This document shows positions 1 to 9,712 of a DNA stretch of 39,094 bases, one piece after another. Position numbers and translations under genes: made by a program. The DNA comes from Tubiluchus corallicola. Lineage: Eukaryota; Priapulida; Priapulimorpha; Priapulimorphida; Tubiluchidae. The notes beneath the pieces are model-generated. The model worked only from the letters and a program-made list of their open reading frames with translations. It was not told where the DNA came from and did no database searches. The stretch is from the NCBI GenBank assembly GCA_030141605.1, contig JAQGDQ010001258.1, positions 12,501-51,594 on the forward strand. The letters run 5' to 3'. Numbering within the stretch: position 1 is the stretch's first letter; each line of letters starts with the position of its first letter.

Positions 1-413
1 CATAAGACGATTTTTCGTATAAGAATTCTCTGTTTAATGTACAACATACGTGGTGGGCATAAGACGATTTTCGTATAAGAATTCACTGTTTAATATACAA
101 CATACGTGGCGGGCATAAGTGATGGGCATAAGACGATTTTTCGTATAAGAATTCTCTGTTTAATGTACAACATACGTGGTGGGCATAAGACGATTTTCGT
201 ATAAGAATTCACTGTTTAATATACAACATACGTGGCGGGCATAAGTGATGGGCATAAGACGATTTTCGTATAAGAATTCTCTGTTTAATGTACAACATAC
301 GTGGTGGGCATAAGACGATTTTCGTATAAGAATTCACTGTTTAATATACAACATACGTGGCGGGCATAAGTGATGGGCATAAGACGATTTTTCGTATAAG
401 AATTCACTGTTTA
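1..413. repeat. 126-bp dimeric satellite array (left edge)
   Basis: Tandem array cut by the window start. A ~57-bp subunit beginning CATAAGACGATTTTTCG and containing GTATAAGAATTC is repeated. Two subunits plus a 13-bp spacer (CATAAGTGATGGG) make a higher-order unit that restarts at 1, 127, 252 and 377. The two subunits of each dimer differ consistently (TCTCTG/GTGGTGGGC versus TCACTG/GTGGCGGGC), so the array grew by dimer amplification. Every subunit carries an EcoRI site (GAATTC). The last copy is partial and ends near 413. Confidence 0.95.
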
Positions 414-738
414 ATAAAAATGTCATTTCAACTTGAGACCAACCTACCTAACGAAACAATAAATAATATCTGCCCTGTGTTTTCTTCACTTATTCTTGAT
501 GTCCTCTAAGACAATCTATAAGACAGTTTGTATACTTAGACATTTGGTATAGAATATACGTCGTTATTGTCGTTATCCGCTGAGATTTATTATAGGTTTT
601 AAAATAAGCCTTTTCACTGTTTCAGCGGTTGACGGTGATCGTGAAAATGTCAAAGGTTTAGCTGACCAGACAACGTATTTGTGTACACTTGACAATGCCT
701 CGCAGGCCAAGCCATTGTAATACTAACAGTTTTAACAG
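414..738. other. AT-rich stretch, nothing recognised
   Basis: Single-copy-looking AT-rich sequence with stops in all frames. I see no gene, RNA or repeat here. Confidence 0.6.
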
Positions 739-973
739 TTAGCTAGAAACTTACCTAGTTTATTTTTTGTTCCCAAGCAGATCCTGCTAGTTAATCACTG
801 TACGCCCAGACTAATGGATAACTAAATAAAGTTCGAACTCATGCGGCAGAAGACATTGCTTTACACGCTTGTCACGTGACGGTTGTAGCTAAGACGCGTT
901 GCTGTGGTACACTTAACCTTTAACCTGCAGCAAATGCGCGTGCGCACAACGAAACTGTGAAAAGGCTCATTGG
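739..973 (+). repeat. Dispersed repeat R, copy 1 (E-box plus NRF1-like palindrome)
   Basis: This segment is a diverged copy of 33599-33861. Shared blocks in the same order are CTAGAA..CTTACCTAGTT, AGATCCTGCTAG, TCACGTGACGGTTGTAGCTA, GTTGCTGTGGTACAC and TGCGCACAAC. It holds the palindrome GTCACGTGAC at 871-880 and an alternating purine-pyrimidine site TGCGCGTGCGCA at 935-946. No open frame is conserved between the copies, so I take it as a non-coding dispersed element of unknown class, possibly carrying promoter-type motifs. Confidence 0.75.
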
Positions 974-1208
974 CAAACTTGCAAGCATAAGTCTTTTCAT
1001 CTATTGCTACAAGCCGAATATACGTGATCCTCACCGTGGACTTAATATCAGATTACTGGCAATATATTAGGCTCAGGATTAAGAATGTATGCATAAAATA
1101 ATTAATTACTCAATGATTAATGCAGTCCTACTACCAATTAAGGAACTAATTGTATTTCTGCACATTGGTGGAAATGATTATTGCCACTGCAAACACGTGA
1201 CAAGTTCA

Positions 1209-1766
1209 TTAAAGGAAAACCGGATGATTGTGTAAACATTAGTTCAGAATAAAGAATGCTCTAAAATATAGAAAACTACAATAGATTTTTTTAAATCAAA
1301 GCTTAGACTAAATAATAATTACCTCGAATACTCAAATTTCGTTAAACTTTCAAATCTACGCGCGGCTCAGTGAATCTACTAAAGATTGGCAACGGCGCCT
1401 TTTTGTCACATTCGCGTGGCCGACAAATAGAAAGCGGTACCATTATAAGCATGATCATGAACTGCTGTGTTAGTTTCTGACGTCATATGACGTAAAGCCA
1501 ATTTTTCGTGATATCATGCGTTTAAACAGTACTGTAACACTTATGCAAATATGCTTGATGCGCAAGGGAAGACGTCTGCCATTGCATAAACTGTGGTTAG
1601 TTTCTGACGTAAGCAATAACTGTGTTCCGTTGCCGTTAATTAACTTTCTAAGCTAATTATTCAAATATAAGGAATAATTGCTAACTTGTATAAGCAAGGA
1701 AATGCATATTTTTGGCAGTAAATTAAAATGAGATTGAGTCTCAACAATCGTCCGGTCTTCCTTTAA
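1209..1766. mobile_element. piggyBac-like MITE, copy 1
   Basis: The 558-bp element is bounded on both sides by TTAA (1209-1212 and 1763-1766), the target sequence duplicated by piggyBac-family transposases. Immediately inside, AGGAAAACCGGATGATTGT on the left matches the reverse complement of the right end at 17 of 19 positions. No transposase is encoded, so it is non-autonomous. It shares its termini but little interior with the ~600-bp copies at 2249, 3408, 10686 and 22137, so it is a sub-family or an internally different relative. Confidence 0.8.
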
Positions 1767-1869
1767 GTAGCAAGTCATGAGGAACAAAACTGCAGTGAAT
1801 AGAATGCACCTCAGTAGGCACGTTCGCAACTTACATTGCCTGTAAATATGTTAAAGCACTTCAGAAATA

Positions 1870-2155
1870 AAGCTTAAAACGTTCGTCTTAATTTTCTGTC
1901 ACTTACGTGTTGTCGTATTGCAAACAGGGCTTGCGTCACCAGCAATGCTGTATAAAACTGTAAATCTAAACCCCTGCGATGACTGTTATGCGCAACCATT
2001 TCAACGTTAAGTAGTTTGCTCAAAGTTTGAAAAATAATCTCAGCGTTCGTAGCACACACTTCGCTAAGTAAGCGAAAGTTTAAATTACTCTATAATGTCA
2101 ATAAGATCAATAATGTGATTTTTTGGTGAATCAGTGGTGCACACTGGGATGGCGA
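1870..2155 (-). repeat. Dispersed repeat V, copy 1 (exon-like)
   Basis: The reverse strand is homologous to 25290-25605. Both share CCATCCCAGTGTGCACCACTG, then GAAGTGTGTGCTACGAA, and a last block ending in a GTAAGTGA splice-donor-like string. In this copy the reverse strand is open over 1874-2059 (61 residues from a Met), ending in ALLVTQALFAIRQH before the donor-like site. The other copy reads ALLLVQALYAIRQH there, with many third-position changes, but it has a 1-base insertion upstream and stops. It may be an old exon copy, a transposon gene fragment, or a non-coding repeat that happens to be open. I do not recognise a family. Confidence 0.6.
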
Positions 2156-2248
2156 TGCATTACCGTTTTACCAGGTGGTGCGAACATTTAAATTATTAAT
2201 AATTTCCTCTTTCAGTTACGTAAGTCTTTCAAACCGGTGAGCGTAATA

Positions 2249-2843
2249 TTAAAGTAAAAGAGGACGATTTTTCGTATCCTACCTCACTTCGAAGTACGGA
2301 AAAATACATACATTTTAACACACGTAATAATGTCAAAGCACTCTGATAATTAAACAGTAGGTTAAAAACTTAATTAGCAGCGGGCCAGCCCAGCTAGCGA
2401 TGACGTCACAAGCCTACAAACATTCCACGAGGTTGTTGCACGTGTTTGCGAAAGCGAAAATTGAAGTACAGTGCTACTGTACAACATTCAGTGTAATATT
2501 CAAAAACTCGCCAAATTTTAAGATAAAAATCGAAATTTTAAATTTACCGCCGTACTCACGCATGAGCACTCGAACATGTGTATTAGGTCACAAACGAACA
2601 GCTCTGAAATGAGAGGCTACAACATCTGTTTTACATGCAAAGCGTTTCCGAAATGCAGGCGCTAGTGCCCATCTAACTAGCAAACGGCGAAATGCATGTA
2701 ACAGCGAAGAACTAGTGGCGCGAACGTGAAATTGTCTTTGTGTGGTAACATCTTTCTCTAAAAACTAGCGCGTTCGCTTTCAATATTTTAAGGAGTAGAT
2801 TGTTTTGACCTGCAGTTTAGGATTGGGTTCGGTTTTCCTTTAT
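2249..2843 (+). mobile_element. piggyBac-like MITE, copy 2
   Basis: Starts at TTAA (2249-2252), followed by a slightly disrupted terminus and AGGACGATTTTTCGTA. It ends with ATTGGGTTCGGTTTTCCTTT and TTAT (decayed TTAA, 2840-2843). Internal blocks match copies at 3408 and 22137 in order: GGGC.AGCCCAGCTAG.GATGACGTCACAA, the CGAAAGCGAAAATTGAAGTA stretch, GCAGGCGCTAGTGCCC and TAGATTGTTTTGACCT. The open frame at 2400-2612 lies wholly inside and is not preserved in other copies, so it is not a gene. Confidence 0.8.
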
Positions 2844-3264
2844 GAAACGTAACACAACTTCGTATGAAAAGTTCTTTGTAATTTGTTCTAAATTTTCCTT
2901 TTGTTCCCATTTAAATCAATCAATCGTAATTTAACAGTAAGTCGTACGTGCCAGTAAGCTATCCAATTAACTGTGAAACCTGCAACGTATTTCATTATTG
3001 TTTTATCTTTCAAAACTGATAATTTCTAATTGCCGAGGAAAATTGTAATTAACGAGATAATATTATTATTTCTATTGATTTAGCGTTTTAACAAACTTTG
3101 CCAGAAAACATTAGGCTCATTAGAGTACATCTTCCGGCAATTGCTGTGAAATTTCTAAAATTGATCATTAATTCAGGCGCGATCCATAATAGAGATATTA
3201 GTGAAAACGCCAATGGAAAGTCAGATAATAAAAGCATTAGACAGTTTGTTGCCTGGGTAATCAG
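2844..3264. other. AT-rich spacer, nothing recognised
   Basis: AT-rich sequence with no recognisable gene. A 117-residue frame starting at 3098 crosses into the flanking inverted MITE copy and looks like chance. Confidence 0.5.
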
Positions 3265-3360
3265 TATTGACAGGTGTTATAGGTATTATAATGTGTACGG
3301 TATATTTTATCATATTTCAAAATGGAATAGGACACGAAAAATCATATTGTTTTCCTTTAA
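3265..3360 (-). mobile_element. Inverted partial copy of the MITE left end
   Basis: Read on the minus strand this matches the left ~90 bases of the adjacent element at 3408: terminal TTAAAGGAAAACAA, then ATGATTTTTC, TCCTA.TCCATTTTGAA.TATG and a TACACATT..AATACC block. The two left ends face each other across ~47 bp that are themselves partly palindromic (CTTTCTTAA / TTAAGAAAG). Only the end is present; homology fades near 3265. Confidence 0.7.
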
Positions 3361-3407
3361 CTTTCTTAACCAAAGAATGTCTTGTTGCGTAATCATAATT
3401 AAGAAAG

Positions 3408-4015
3408 TTAAAGGAAAACAACATGATTTTTCTTATCCTACTCCATTTTGAAGTATGGTAAAATGTACACATTTTAATACCAATAATAGTGCTAACGTGT
3501 TTCTAATATGTTGAACACTTAATTAATGGCGGGCAAGCCCAGGTAGCGATGACGACACAAATGAACATAATTTTCAACAGCACAAGCACTCCACAACCGA
3601 GTTACACGTATTTGCGAAAGCAGAAATTGAAATACGGTGCTACTACCACATTCAGTGTGATAAATTCGTCAAATTTTGAGCTCAAAATTCAAATTCCTAG
3701 TTTATCGCTGTGCTCACTAATGAGCTGTCGATCGTACGCACTACGTCACAAATGAACAACACCTGAACTGAGAGCCTGAGAGGTACAGCTTGTTCTTTTT
3801 ATTCAACGCGCTTTCGTGCAGGCGCTAGTGCCCATCTAGCTAGCGATTGGCGAAATGAACATAGCAGCGAATAACTAGCCGCGCCAAGGCGTAATTACCT
3901 TTCTGGGTGATATTAATTCATTCAAGAAAGATATTCTTGAAAACCACACTTTCAGTGTTTCACAGGTTAGATGGTTTTGGGCTATAGTTTAAGATTGGGT
4001 CCGGTTCTTCTTTAA
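3408..4015 (+). mobile_element. piggyBac-like MITE, copy 3
   Basis: TTAA at 3408-3411 is followed by AGGAAAACAACATGATTTTT. The right end ATTGGGTCCGGTTCTTCTT runs into TTAA at 4012-4015. The interior is collinear with copies at 2249 and 22137 (GATGAC..CACAAATGAACATAATTTTC at 3547, GCAGGCGCTAGTGCCC at 3819). Length is about 608 bp with no transposase. The right end sits ~22 bp from the AATAAA of the candidate minus-strand terminal exon, so the insertion abuts a gene 3' end. Confidence 0.85.
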
Positions 4016-4036
4016 ATAATGAAAAAAGAGAAAGCA

Positions 4037-4042
4037 TTTATT
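4037..4042 (-). terminator. Polyadenylation signal AATAAA
   Basis: On the minus strand the hexamer AATAAA follows directly after the TAA stop of the candidate terminal exon (stop at 4043-4045). Cleavage 10-30 nt downstream would fall at the right end of the neighbouring MITE. The hexamer is common in AT-rich DNA, so its value lies only in its position after the stop. Confidence 0.45.
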
Positions 4043-4153
4043 TTAGTCGTTCGCCTGATCGTTCTTCATCTTCATCATGCGGTCCTTCATGTAATCTTTC
4101 TTCTTTGTGTGCATGGATAGGTAGGCTGTAAACTTCGACAACTTATAGTGCTT
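4043..4153 (-). CDS. Candidate terminal coding exon, unidentified protein
   Basis: Reading the minus strand, a long pyrimidine tract (TCCTTTGTCCTG...TTGGTTTCAG) ends at an AG at 4154-4155. It is followed by 36 codons and a TAA, with AATAAA immediately after. The peptide begins KHYKLSKFTAYLSMHTKKKD and ends MKMKNDQAND. It is strongly basic with Met/Lys-rich helix character and looks like a cytoplasmic tail. I do not recognise it. The frame is open upstream to 4294, but the pyrimidine tract argues that this part is intron. The acceptor is phase 0, the same phase as the donor after GPCR exon 2 (11555), on the same strand and in the right order. It could therefore be the last exon of that gene or of a different, unseen one. 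Coding status is inferred, not proven. Confidence 0.45.
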   Translation of the reverse strand, partial: KHYKLSKFTAYLSMHTKKKDYMKDRMMKMKNDQAND

Positions 4154-4509
4154 CTGAAACCAACCAAGGACAGCGGGGAGAATACAGGACAAAGGACATG
4201 GAACACTTCTGTACCTTTTCATGACAAACAGAAATTCGACCCTGTAACTATTACACTTCCGCGTGAACCTGACAAAGCAAGAGACTGTTTTCATTACAGA
4301 CGCCTCATAAATAATAATAATTTCGTGGTAAAAAACGTTTCATAGTTTGGAGAAGGTGATTGGACAAGGTCGCTCAAAAAGATCGATGAGTCTATATAGT
4401 TTGTTTTATAATGTGACGTGGCTAGAAGAAGAGAGCAATGCGGCAAAGATCGACTCGACCAAAAAACTCATCTAAAATGGTCTAGTAAATTGGACAGATT
4501 TATTAATAC
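4154..4509. other. Upstream flank of candidate exon
   Basis: Holds the pyrimidine-rich tract that defines the acceptor (about 4156-4200), then AT-rich sequence leading into the (ATC)n array. A second, weaker acceptor-like TTGCTTTGTCAG lies on the minus strand near 4270. No other feature seen. Confidence 0.4.
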
Positions 4510-4608
4510 CATCGTCGTCGTCATCATCGTCATCATCGTCATCACCTTCATCATCGTCGTCGTCGTCATCATCATCATTATCATCATCATCATAATCATA
4601 ATCGTCAT

Positions 4609-4643
<35 letters not shown>

Positions 4644-4798
4644 CCACCACCACCACTCTCACCATCATCATCATCATCATCGTCATCAACTCCATCGTCA
4701 TTATCACCATTATCATCATCATCGTCATCATCATCGTCATCAACTCCATCGTCATTATCACCATTATCATCATCATCGTCATCATCATCATCAACACT

Positions 4799-4857
<59 letters not shown>

Positions 4858-4862
4858 TATAT
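4510..4862. repeat. (ATC)n trinucleotide array with GTC/GCA/ACC interruptions
   Basis: Imperfect ATC/GTC repeats, with a GCA block near 4618-4640, a CAC block near 4641-4655 and a pure ATC tail at 4800-4855. A ~56-bp segment (CGTCATCAACTCCATCGTCA onwards) is itself duplicated at 4680 and 4736. Long frames of poly-Ile, poly-Ser or poly-Met here are products of the repeat. Confidence 0.97.
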
Positions 4863-6045
4863 ATAATATTCTAATTACATAATAGGCCTATTTAGTATTG
4901 TTGGAATTGCCTACTAATATTTTGCTATAAAAATTTAATACGAAAGACATAGAACAGTGAAAGCAAGTTTTCGTGATTCAAATAAAACAACAACAAGATC
5001 CATTCTACATCATACAAGATTTAATAAACGATTTGTAATGAACAGTAATTGCTCTTACGATGCATTTATGCACAATATTTCAGTTAACGTGTCGCTTATA
5101 TGAAATTTCGTAGCACGCGGTACATCGATTGTGAACATAATGCACACTCACTTGAGAGATTCGTCGATGCAGATGCTTCCTTGGCATTATTTCTTAGCGA
5201 TTTGGCCATCTGAAACAGGCTTACTCAGCTATTCCCCAGGGATAGAATACAATCATCGCTAAATTAACATTCAGCGATAATAACGAATCTCTCAGATGGG
5301 ATTTCAGAACTTATTGTGCAGTTGCAAGGCACACGACTCTAAATACTCTTTGTTCTCGTCTGCCATAAATGCTGGGGATAGAGATTATTACTTGAAGAGA
5401 ATATCGTTATTGCTCGTCAATTGGACTATTACACGTAGCTTGGAAAATTACTACTTTCCCGTAATGAATTTGCAAAACTTTCGCGTTGATGTTATTATAA
5501 TAACCGTAATTATTTGGCGCACCGCTGTCTGACCTTGAAGAAAGACGAGCATAAGAATTTGATGATGAGTCTTTTTTCTACCGTGTTTTATTGTCGAGAA
5601 ATTTTGTTTCTGACCTGTTCTACATGCAAGATACGCATTATGCGAAATAATTTATGAGATTCGGTGTTTGCGTTGATGTATAGGGGACAGCTTTTATGCT
5701 ACCAGTTTGAACGTGTTAGCTTCTTGTATTGCATCGCATCGGTATCCATAAATAAGATTTTTTATATCAGAACGAAAGGCGACGTGTCATGTTCTGTCCT
5801 TTTTGCTAAAAGTTACTTGTTGACTATGAAGAAATTTGGTAGAATGATGCCGCATTATAAAATATGCAAGCAACTGAGAAAAATAAAAAATAAATCGGCA
5901 ATATCTTGACAGTTTCTGTAATTTTCAAAAATGTTGACAATGACAACCTAAATAGAAAACAAGAAAGCCACATAAGTAAACAAATAATTGTGAGTTACTA
6001 AAATTAGAATGGTTTTTCAAGTCCTTAAAGATATATCATTTTATT
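4863..6045. other. AT-rich stretch without a recognisable gene
   Basis: The only structure I see is a 12-bp inverted repeat, TGAGAGATTCGT (about 5153) against ACGAATCTCTCA (about 5284), around ~120 bp. Frames at 5296-5532 and 5664-5909 have no family signature. Confidence 0.4.
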
Positions 6046-6125
6046 GCAGTAATTTGCTCTGGAGTACCACAAGGAAGTACGCGCGGACCACTTCTGTTGT
6101 TAATATTTATTACACTGCTAATTGG
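6046..6125 (+). pseudogene. LINE reverse-transcriptase scrap (SGVPQGS motif)
   Basis: In one frame this reads CSGVPQGSTRGPLLLLIFIT, a close match to the non-LTR retrotransposon RT motif (A/S)GVPQGSVLGPLLFLLYIND just before the catalytic YADD block. Only about 25 residues are readable, and a stop comes soon after. Nothing of the palm or fingers is seen beside it, so it is a short decayed relic. Confidence 0.6.
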
Positions 6126-6244
6126 TTTTCTGAAATTTCCATGAATACCAAACTGCCAAACACTGGTATAGATTTAAAATGAGGTACCACCGCGTATAGA
6201 AAAGAGGAAAATTACCTGATGCATGGGTAAGCTAAACTGGTATG

Positions 6245-6287
6245 AATATTTTTCTGTAGCTGTTGCTTTTGCTGCTGTAGCTGTTGC

Positions 6288-6318
<31 letters not shown>

Positions 6319-6503
6319 GGTGATGGTGATGGTGATTGTTGTTGTTGTTGCTGCTGCTGTTGTTGGTGTGGCTGCTGCTGTTGCTGTCACTGTCGCTGTC
6401 GCTGTCGCTGCTGCTGCTGCTGCTGGTGGTGGTGGTGGTAGTTGCTCCTGCTGCTGCTGCTGTTGTTGTTGTTGTTGTTGTGGTTGTTGTTGTTGTTGTG
6501 TGT
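6245..6503. repeat. (TGT/GCT/GGT)n trinucleotide array
   Basis: Interleaved TGT, GCT, GGT and CGC triplets. Several overlapping frames (poly-Leu, poly-Val, poly-Cys) stay open only because the unit is three bases long. Confidence 0.95.
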
Positions 6504-6959
6504 ACTTTCTATACAGTGCAGTATTGTAGTAATGTTAGTGCTAGTGTTGAGATTCTGCAAAAGAGGTAATCTTCTGTTAGCTGTAGGTACAGTATTCACA
6601 CAATTATACTGGTATAAAGGTGGATTTAGCAGAGTAGTCTGCTGCAGATGTAGAAAAGGTGATAATTAAACTGAAATTTCCCCCGAGGAAATTTCCAGAC
6701 AATTTTCTAGCTAAAGATTCGACGCTTTCTAAGTTTGAAGTGCTAATTATCACAGACGACATGCAAGTGACGTAATAGGATATTACCTTAGCCAGAAGGG
6801 GCAATTTTTACAACAGTTAATGGACGAGATCAGTACATTAGAAAAATTAGATTGCAGTGTGATACAGGCTTATATAAAGCTTTGTTGTCTGGAAATGTTT
6901 CTTTCAGTTATATGGTCATTTGATTTACATTACATCTAAAAGCTTTTGGGTTCATATCT
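6504..6959. other. Nothing recognised
   Basis: Mixed-composition sequence without a supported gene. It contains a short near-palindrome TTTCCCCCGAGGAAATTTCC near 6677. Confidence 0.4.
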
Positions 6960-7440
6960 GTATCCTTATATCTATATCTATCTATAGCTACCTGGCTATA
7001 TATTTATATCTATGTCTACGTCTGTGTCTATGACTATGTCTACGTGCATGTGTACATGTCTATGTGTATGTCTGTGCCACAGTCTCTGTCTCTATCTCTG
7101 TCAGCGTCTATATCTATGTTTGTGTCTGTGATTCAATATATGTGTCTATGTCTATGTCTACGTCTATGTCTACGTTCTTGTCTATGTCTATGTCTATGTC
7201 TATGTCTATGTCTATGTCTATGTCTATGTCTATGTCTATGTCTATGTCTATGTCTATGTCTATGTCTATGTCTACGTCTACGTCTACGTCTACGTCTACG
7301 TCTACGTCTACGTCTACGTTTACGTCTACGTCTACGTCTATGTCTATGTCTATGTCTATGTCTCTATCTCTGTCGGTGTCTATGTCTACAAATGTCTTTG
7401 TCTGTGTCAGTCTTTGTATCTATGTCTATGTTTATGTCTC
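6960..7440. repeat. (ATGTCT)n hexanucleotide array
   Basis: The core at 7141-7370 is nearly pure TATGTC, with an internal block of TACGTC (7270-7340) differing by one transition. The edges are degenerate (TATATC, TGTGTC). The plus-strand frames of 159 and 189 residues (MS/TS or CL/RL dipeptides) are repeat artefacts; the longer one merely continues into flanking sequence. Confidence 0.95.
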
Positions 7441-8602
7441 GGTTCTCACTCCCATTGCAGGAACTTTTGGCAGGAGGAATTGGGGGTGGGAAAATTTATT
7501 TCAGAGGAAAACTCCAACTTTTGAAAGAATGTTACACGTTTAATATACATGAAACGGGACTTGCAATTAATGTTGAGAAAGCTTTTTCTCTGTGTAATTT
7601 CTATAATAATTAAATGCAAATAATTTTAAAGATTTCACACGAATGAGATTACATAAATAAACACACCCAAAATTGATTTGATTTACGAAAAGTTGATGAT
7701 AGCTCTCGTCTTAATTTTGTTTCTGCTTGGTAGAAAAATAAATAGTTTATTGCAAAAATATTTGTAAGTACATTAGTTTGATTACATTTTCCATATAAAA
7801 TATTTAAGTTGAAATAAATCAAACGCCCACGCTTTTATAAGTAAGTCAACGTCAAACTTGTTTTCTTAGTAAATCTGCTTTAAGAAATAAAGCAAAATTG
7901 AACCAAATATTCTTCAAGTCAACATCGACGCCATATTATGAATTACAAGTTCCAATTCTAATTGCTGATCTTGTAAATTTGGAATTGTTCACGTGTTGTA
8001 TGTCGTTCTGTATACAACGGGTTTTAACATACGCATTTGTTGTTTTAGGTATAAACAGATACTTGAAGAATGAACCTTCAATATCCTTTGAAGTAAATTG
8101 TGGCTCGACTATATTTTAATAATAGAAGAGTTACTTTTGTTCTCAGATGTTCATGGTGTCACATTAACGTCAAATTTCGTTTGTTGTACTCTGACATTAA
8201 CTACAAAATGTGTCATTAATAATTTAACTAGAAGTAGGAGAAAGTGGCGCCACCATGATGTGGTGGTGTTTAAAGCTAACAGCAATATAGTAATGAAGTT
8301 TTTAAGCTTTTTATAATGTAGAGGAAAAGGGACCGAAACCGGAATCTTGGCTAGATTCCAACTGATAACACCTGGCGTAGTCGCATGCGTTGTGACCTTG
8401 ACCTCAAAGTCTTTGACATTGACCTTGTCAAGAATACTGTTGAACGTACCGTGCTTTTGTTACAGTTGGAATGCTGGAGTTTCGCTGGATTATTGCATAT
8501 AGTAAAGCTCTGTCCACACATTAAATTATTATTAACCTGTACCACTAAATTCGTGATATATTGCCATGCCAAGGTTAAAAGACAGAATTCTTAAGAGAAG
8601 CG
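7441..8602. other. AT-rich stretch, no gene recognised
   Basis: Several frames of about 70 residues are present on both strands, none with a family signature. The one notable spot is the cluster of TGACCTTG half-sites near 8393-8427. Confidence 0.4.
8393..8404 (-). promoter_or_regulatory. Direct AGGTCA repeat (nuclear-receptor type), possible
   Basis: The minus strand reads AGGTCAAGGTCA, two AGGTCA half-sites with no spacer that also contain TCAAGGTCA, the extended half-site of monomeric receptors (ERR/FTZ-F1 type). A second extended half-site, CAAGGTCA, lies at 8420-8427. No promoter context is known here, so function is only a possibility. Confidence 0.25.
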
Positions 8603-9055
8603 TTGACTACAATCATGAACAAAAATCTTCGTTCATGGAGCAGCGATGTACCAATTACTATAGCCTGGGAGCTTATGAATAACCTATCAAGTAATTTCTC
8701 AAATTTTGGAGCATTCAATCGTTGTTTTGATCATTGTTCAAAACGTAACATAGAATGCATTACAAGAGAAGATGCATTACATTACAAAGATTAGATTCGC
8801 CACTTACTTAATGTTAAATCCATCCGCAGAACAACATGAAATCTTTAACTTTAACCGTTTTGTTCTGTTTTCTCACAGACTGAAAGTTGAGACAGGACGA
8901 TGGCATAGACCCCCTATCCCACACGACTTAAGGCTGTGTCCCTGCAGTAACGCAGAGCAAGATGAAGAGCACGTCGTTACTGTTTGTGAATTAACAAAAG
9001 CCGTGAGAGAAAAATACAATGTAAATTTATTTAAGCAATCTTTTAGACTTTCGTA
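8603..9055 (+). pseudogene. LINE ORF2 C-terminal tail relic
   Basis: Two frames joined by a frameshift near 8780-8800. The second reads FSHRLKVETGRWHRPPIP, then LCPCSNAEQDEEHVVTVC, then an R..Y region. That is the layout of the region after RT in many animal LINEs: (R)(L/I)S.H.L.IE.GR..R, then a Cys-x-Cys...His-x4-Cys knuckle. The open part ends at 9053-9055. The frameshift and the absence of an RT palm show a 5'-truncated dead copy. Exact clade not determined. Confidence 0.8.
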
Positions 9056-9056
9056 A

Positions 9057-9712
9057 TATCAACCCTTTAACCTGCGGCAAATTTTTAAGCGATATTCTTA
9101 ATTTATTTATGCAATTGACAGTTAAATTAGCTAAAATTTTTAGTATCACTAAATTATTATCTGGTTATTAATAACTTTTTGGATGTTATTATGCTAAAAT
9201 TTTACTGCCATTGCTGTGTATTTTGCGCTATATTTTTGGAAACAGTGTAAACTAATATTTGTGTCGCTTGTAACTTTTTCCCAATGCTGCATCTTATCAA
9301 ACGAAATGATAGCAAGCAAAAAGTAAGAAGTGAGAATGGCAGCTATAATTAAGACAGTCAGACTAATGAAAGCGCCTCGCTGTTATAACAGGAAATTGGA
9401 AAAAGACCGTCCAATTACGTACGACTTAATGAAAAGTTGCAGTTTCATTTTGCTTTGAAGGAAATTTTCTTTCTTTTCTGTCTCCCTTCCTGTTTCATGT
9501 ATCTCGCTTTTGCAGGTTTTTACAAAAACGTCAGCATCAAGCTCAAGGACAGGCGCGCATTAATACAATAATGATAGAAACATTAAATGAGGAAGAGTAA
9601 GTGAAATAAGTCGACCATTTGAAATACTTGCTGTTAAGCTCTTGAAATAGGTATCGTGGTAAGATGTGTTAATGTTGTACTAATTACAAAGTGGGAAGGT
9701 AATACGAATCCA
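9057..9712. other. Nothing recognised
   Basis: AT-rich sequence after the LINE relic, possibly including its 3' UTR. No poly-A or short tandem tail stands out. Confidence 0.4.

Noticed and set aside
1-413. Satellite read as a CRISPR-like array
   Set aside because: No unique spacers: the whole unit, including the linker, repeats, and the genome is eukaryotic.
4418-4882. Long frames on both strands of poly-Ile, poly-Ser and poly-Met
   Set aside because: Entirely within the (ATC)n array; triplet periodicity keeps every frame open.
5160-5215. Minus-strand MAKSLRNNAKEASAS, with CAG before the ATG, as a possible small-protein first exon
   Set aside because: The start resembles known MAKSLR- proteins but diverges at once; no supporting downstream exon.
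5152-5298. 12-bp inverted repeat TGAGAGATTCGT / ACGAATCTCTCA as a tiny MITE
   Set aside because: No target duplication and no second copy in the window; may be chance.
7044-7613. 189- and 159-residue plus-strand frames
   Set aside because: Six-base repeat translation (MS/TS, CL/RL); the non-repeat extension has no family signature or splice context.
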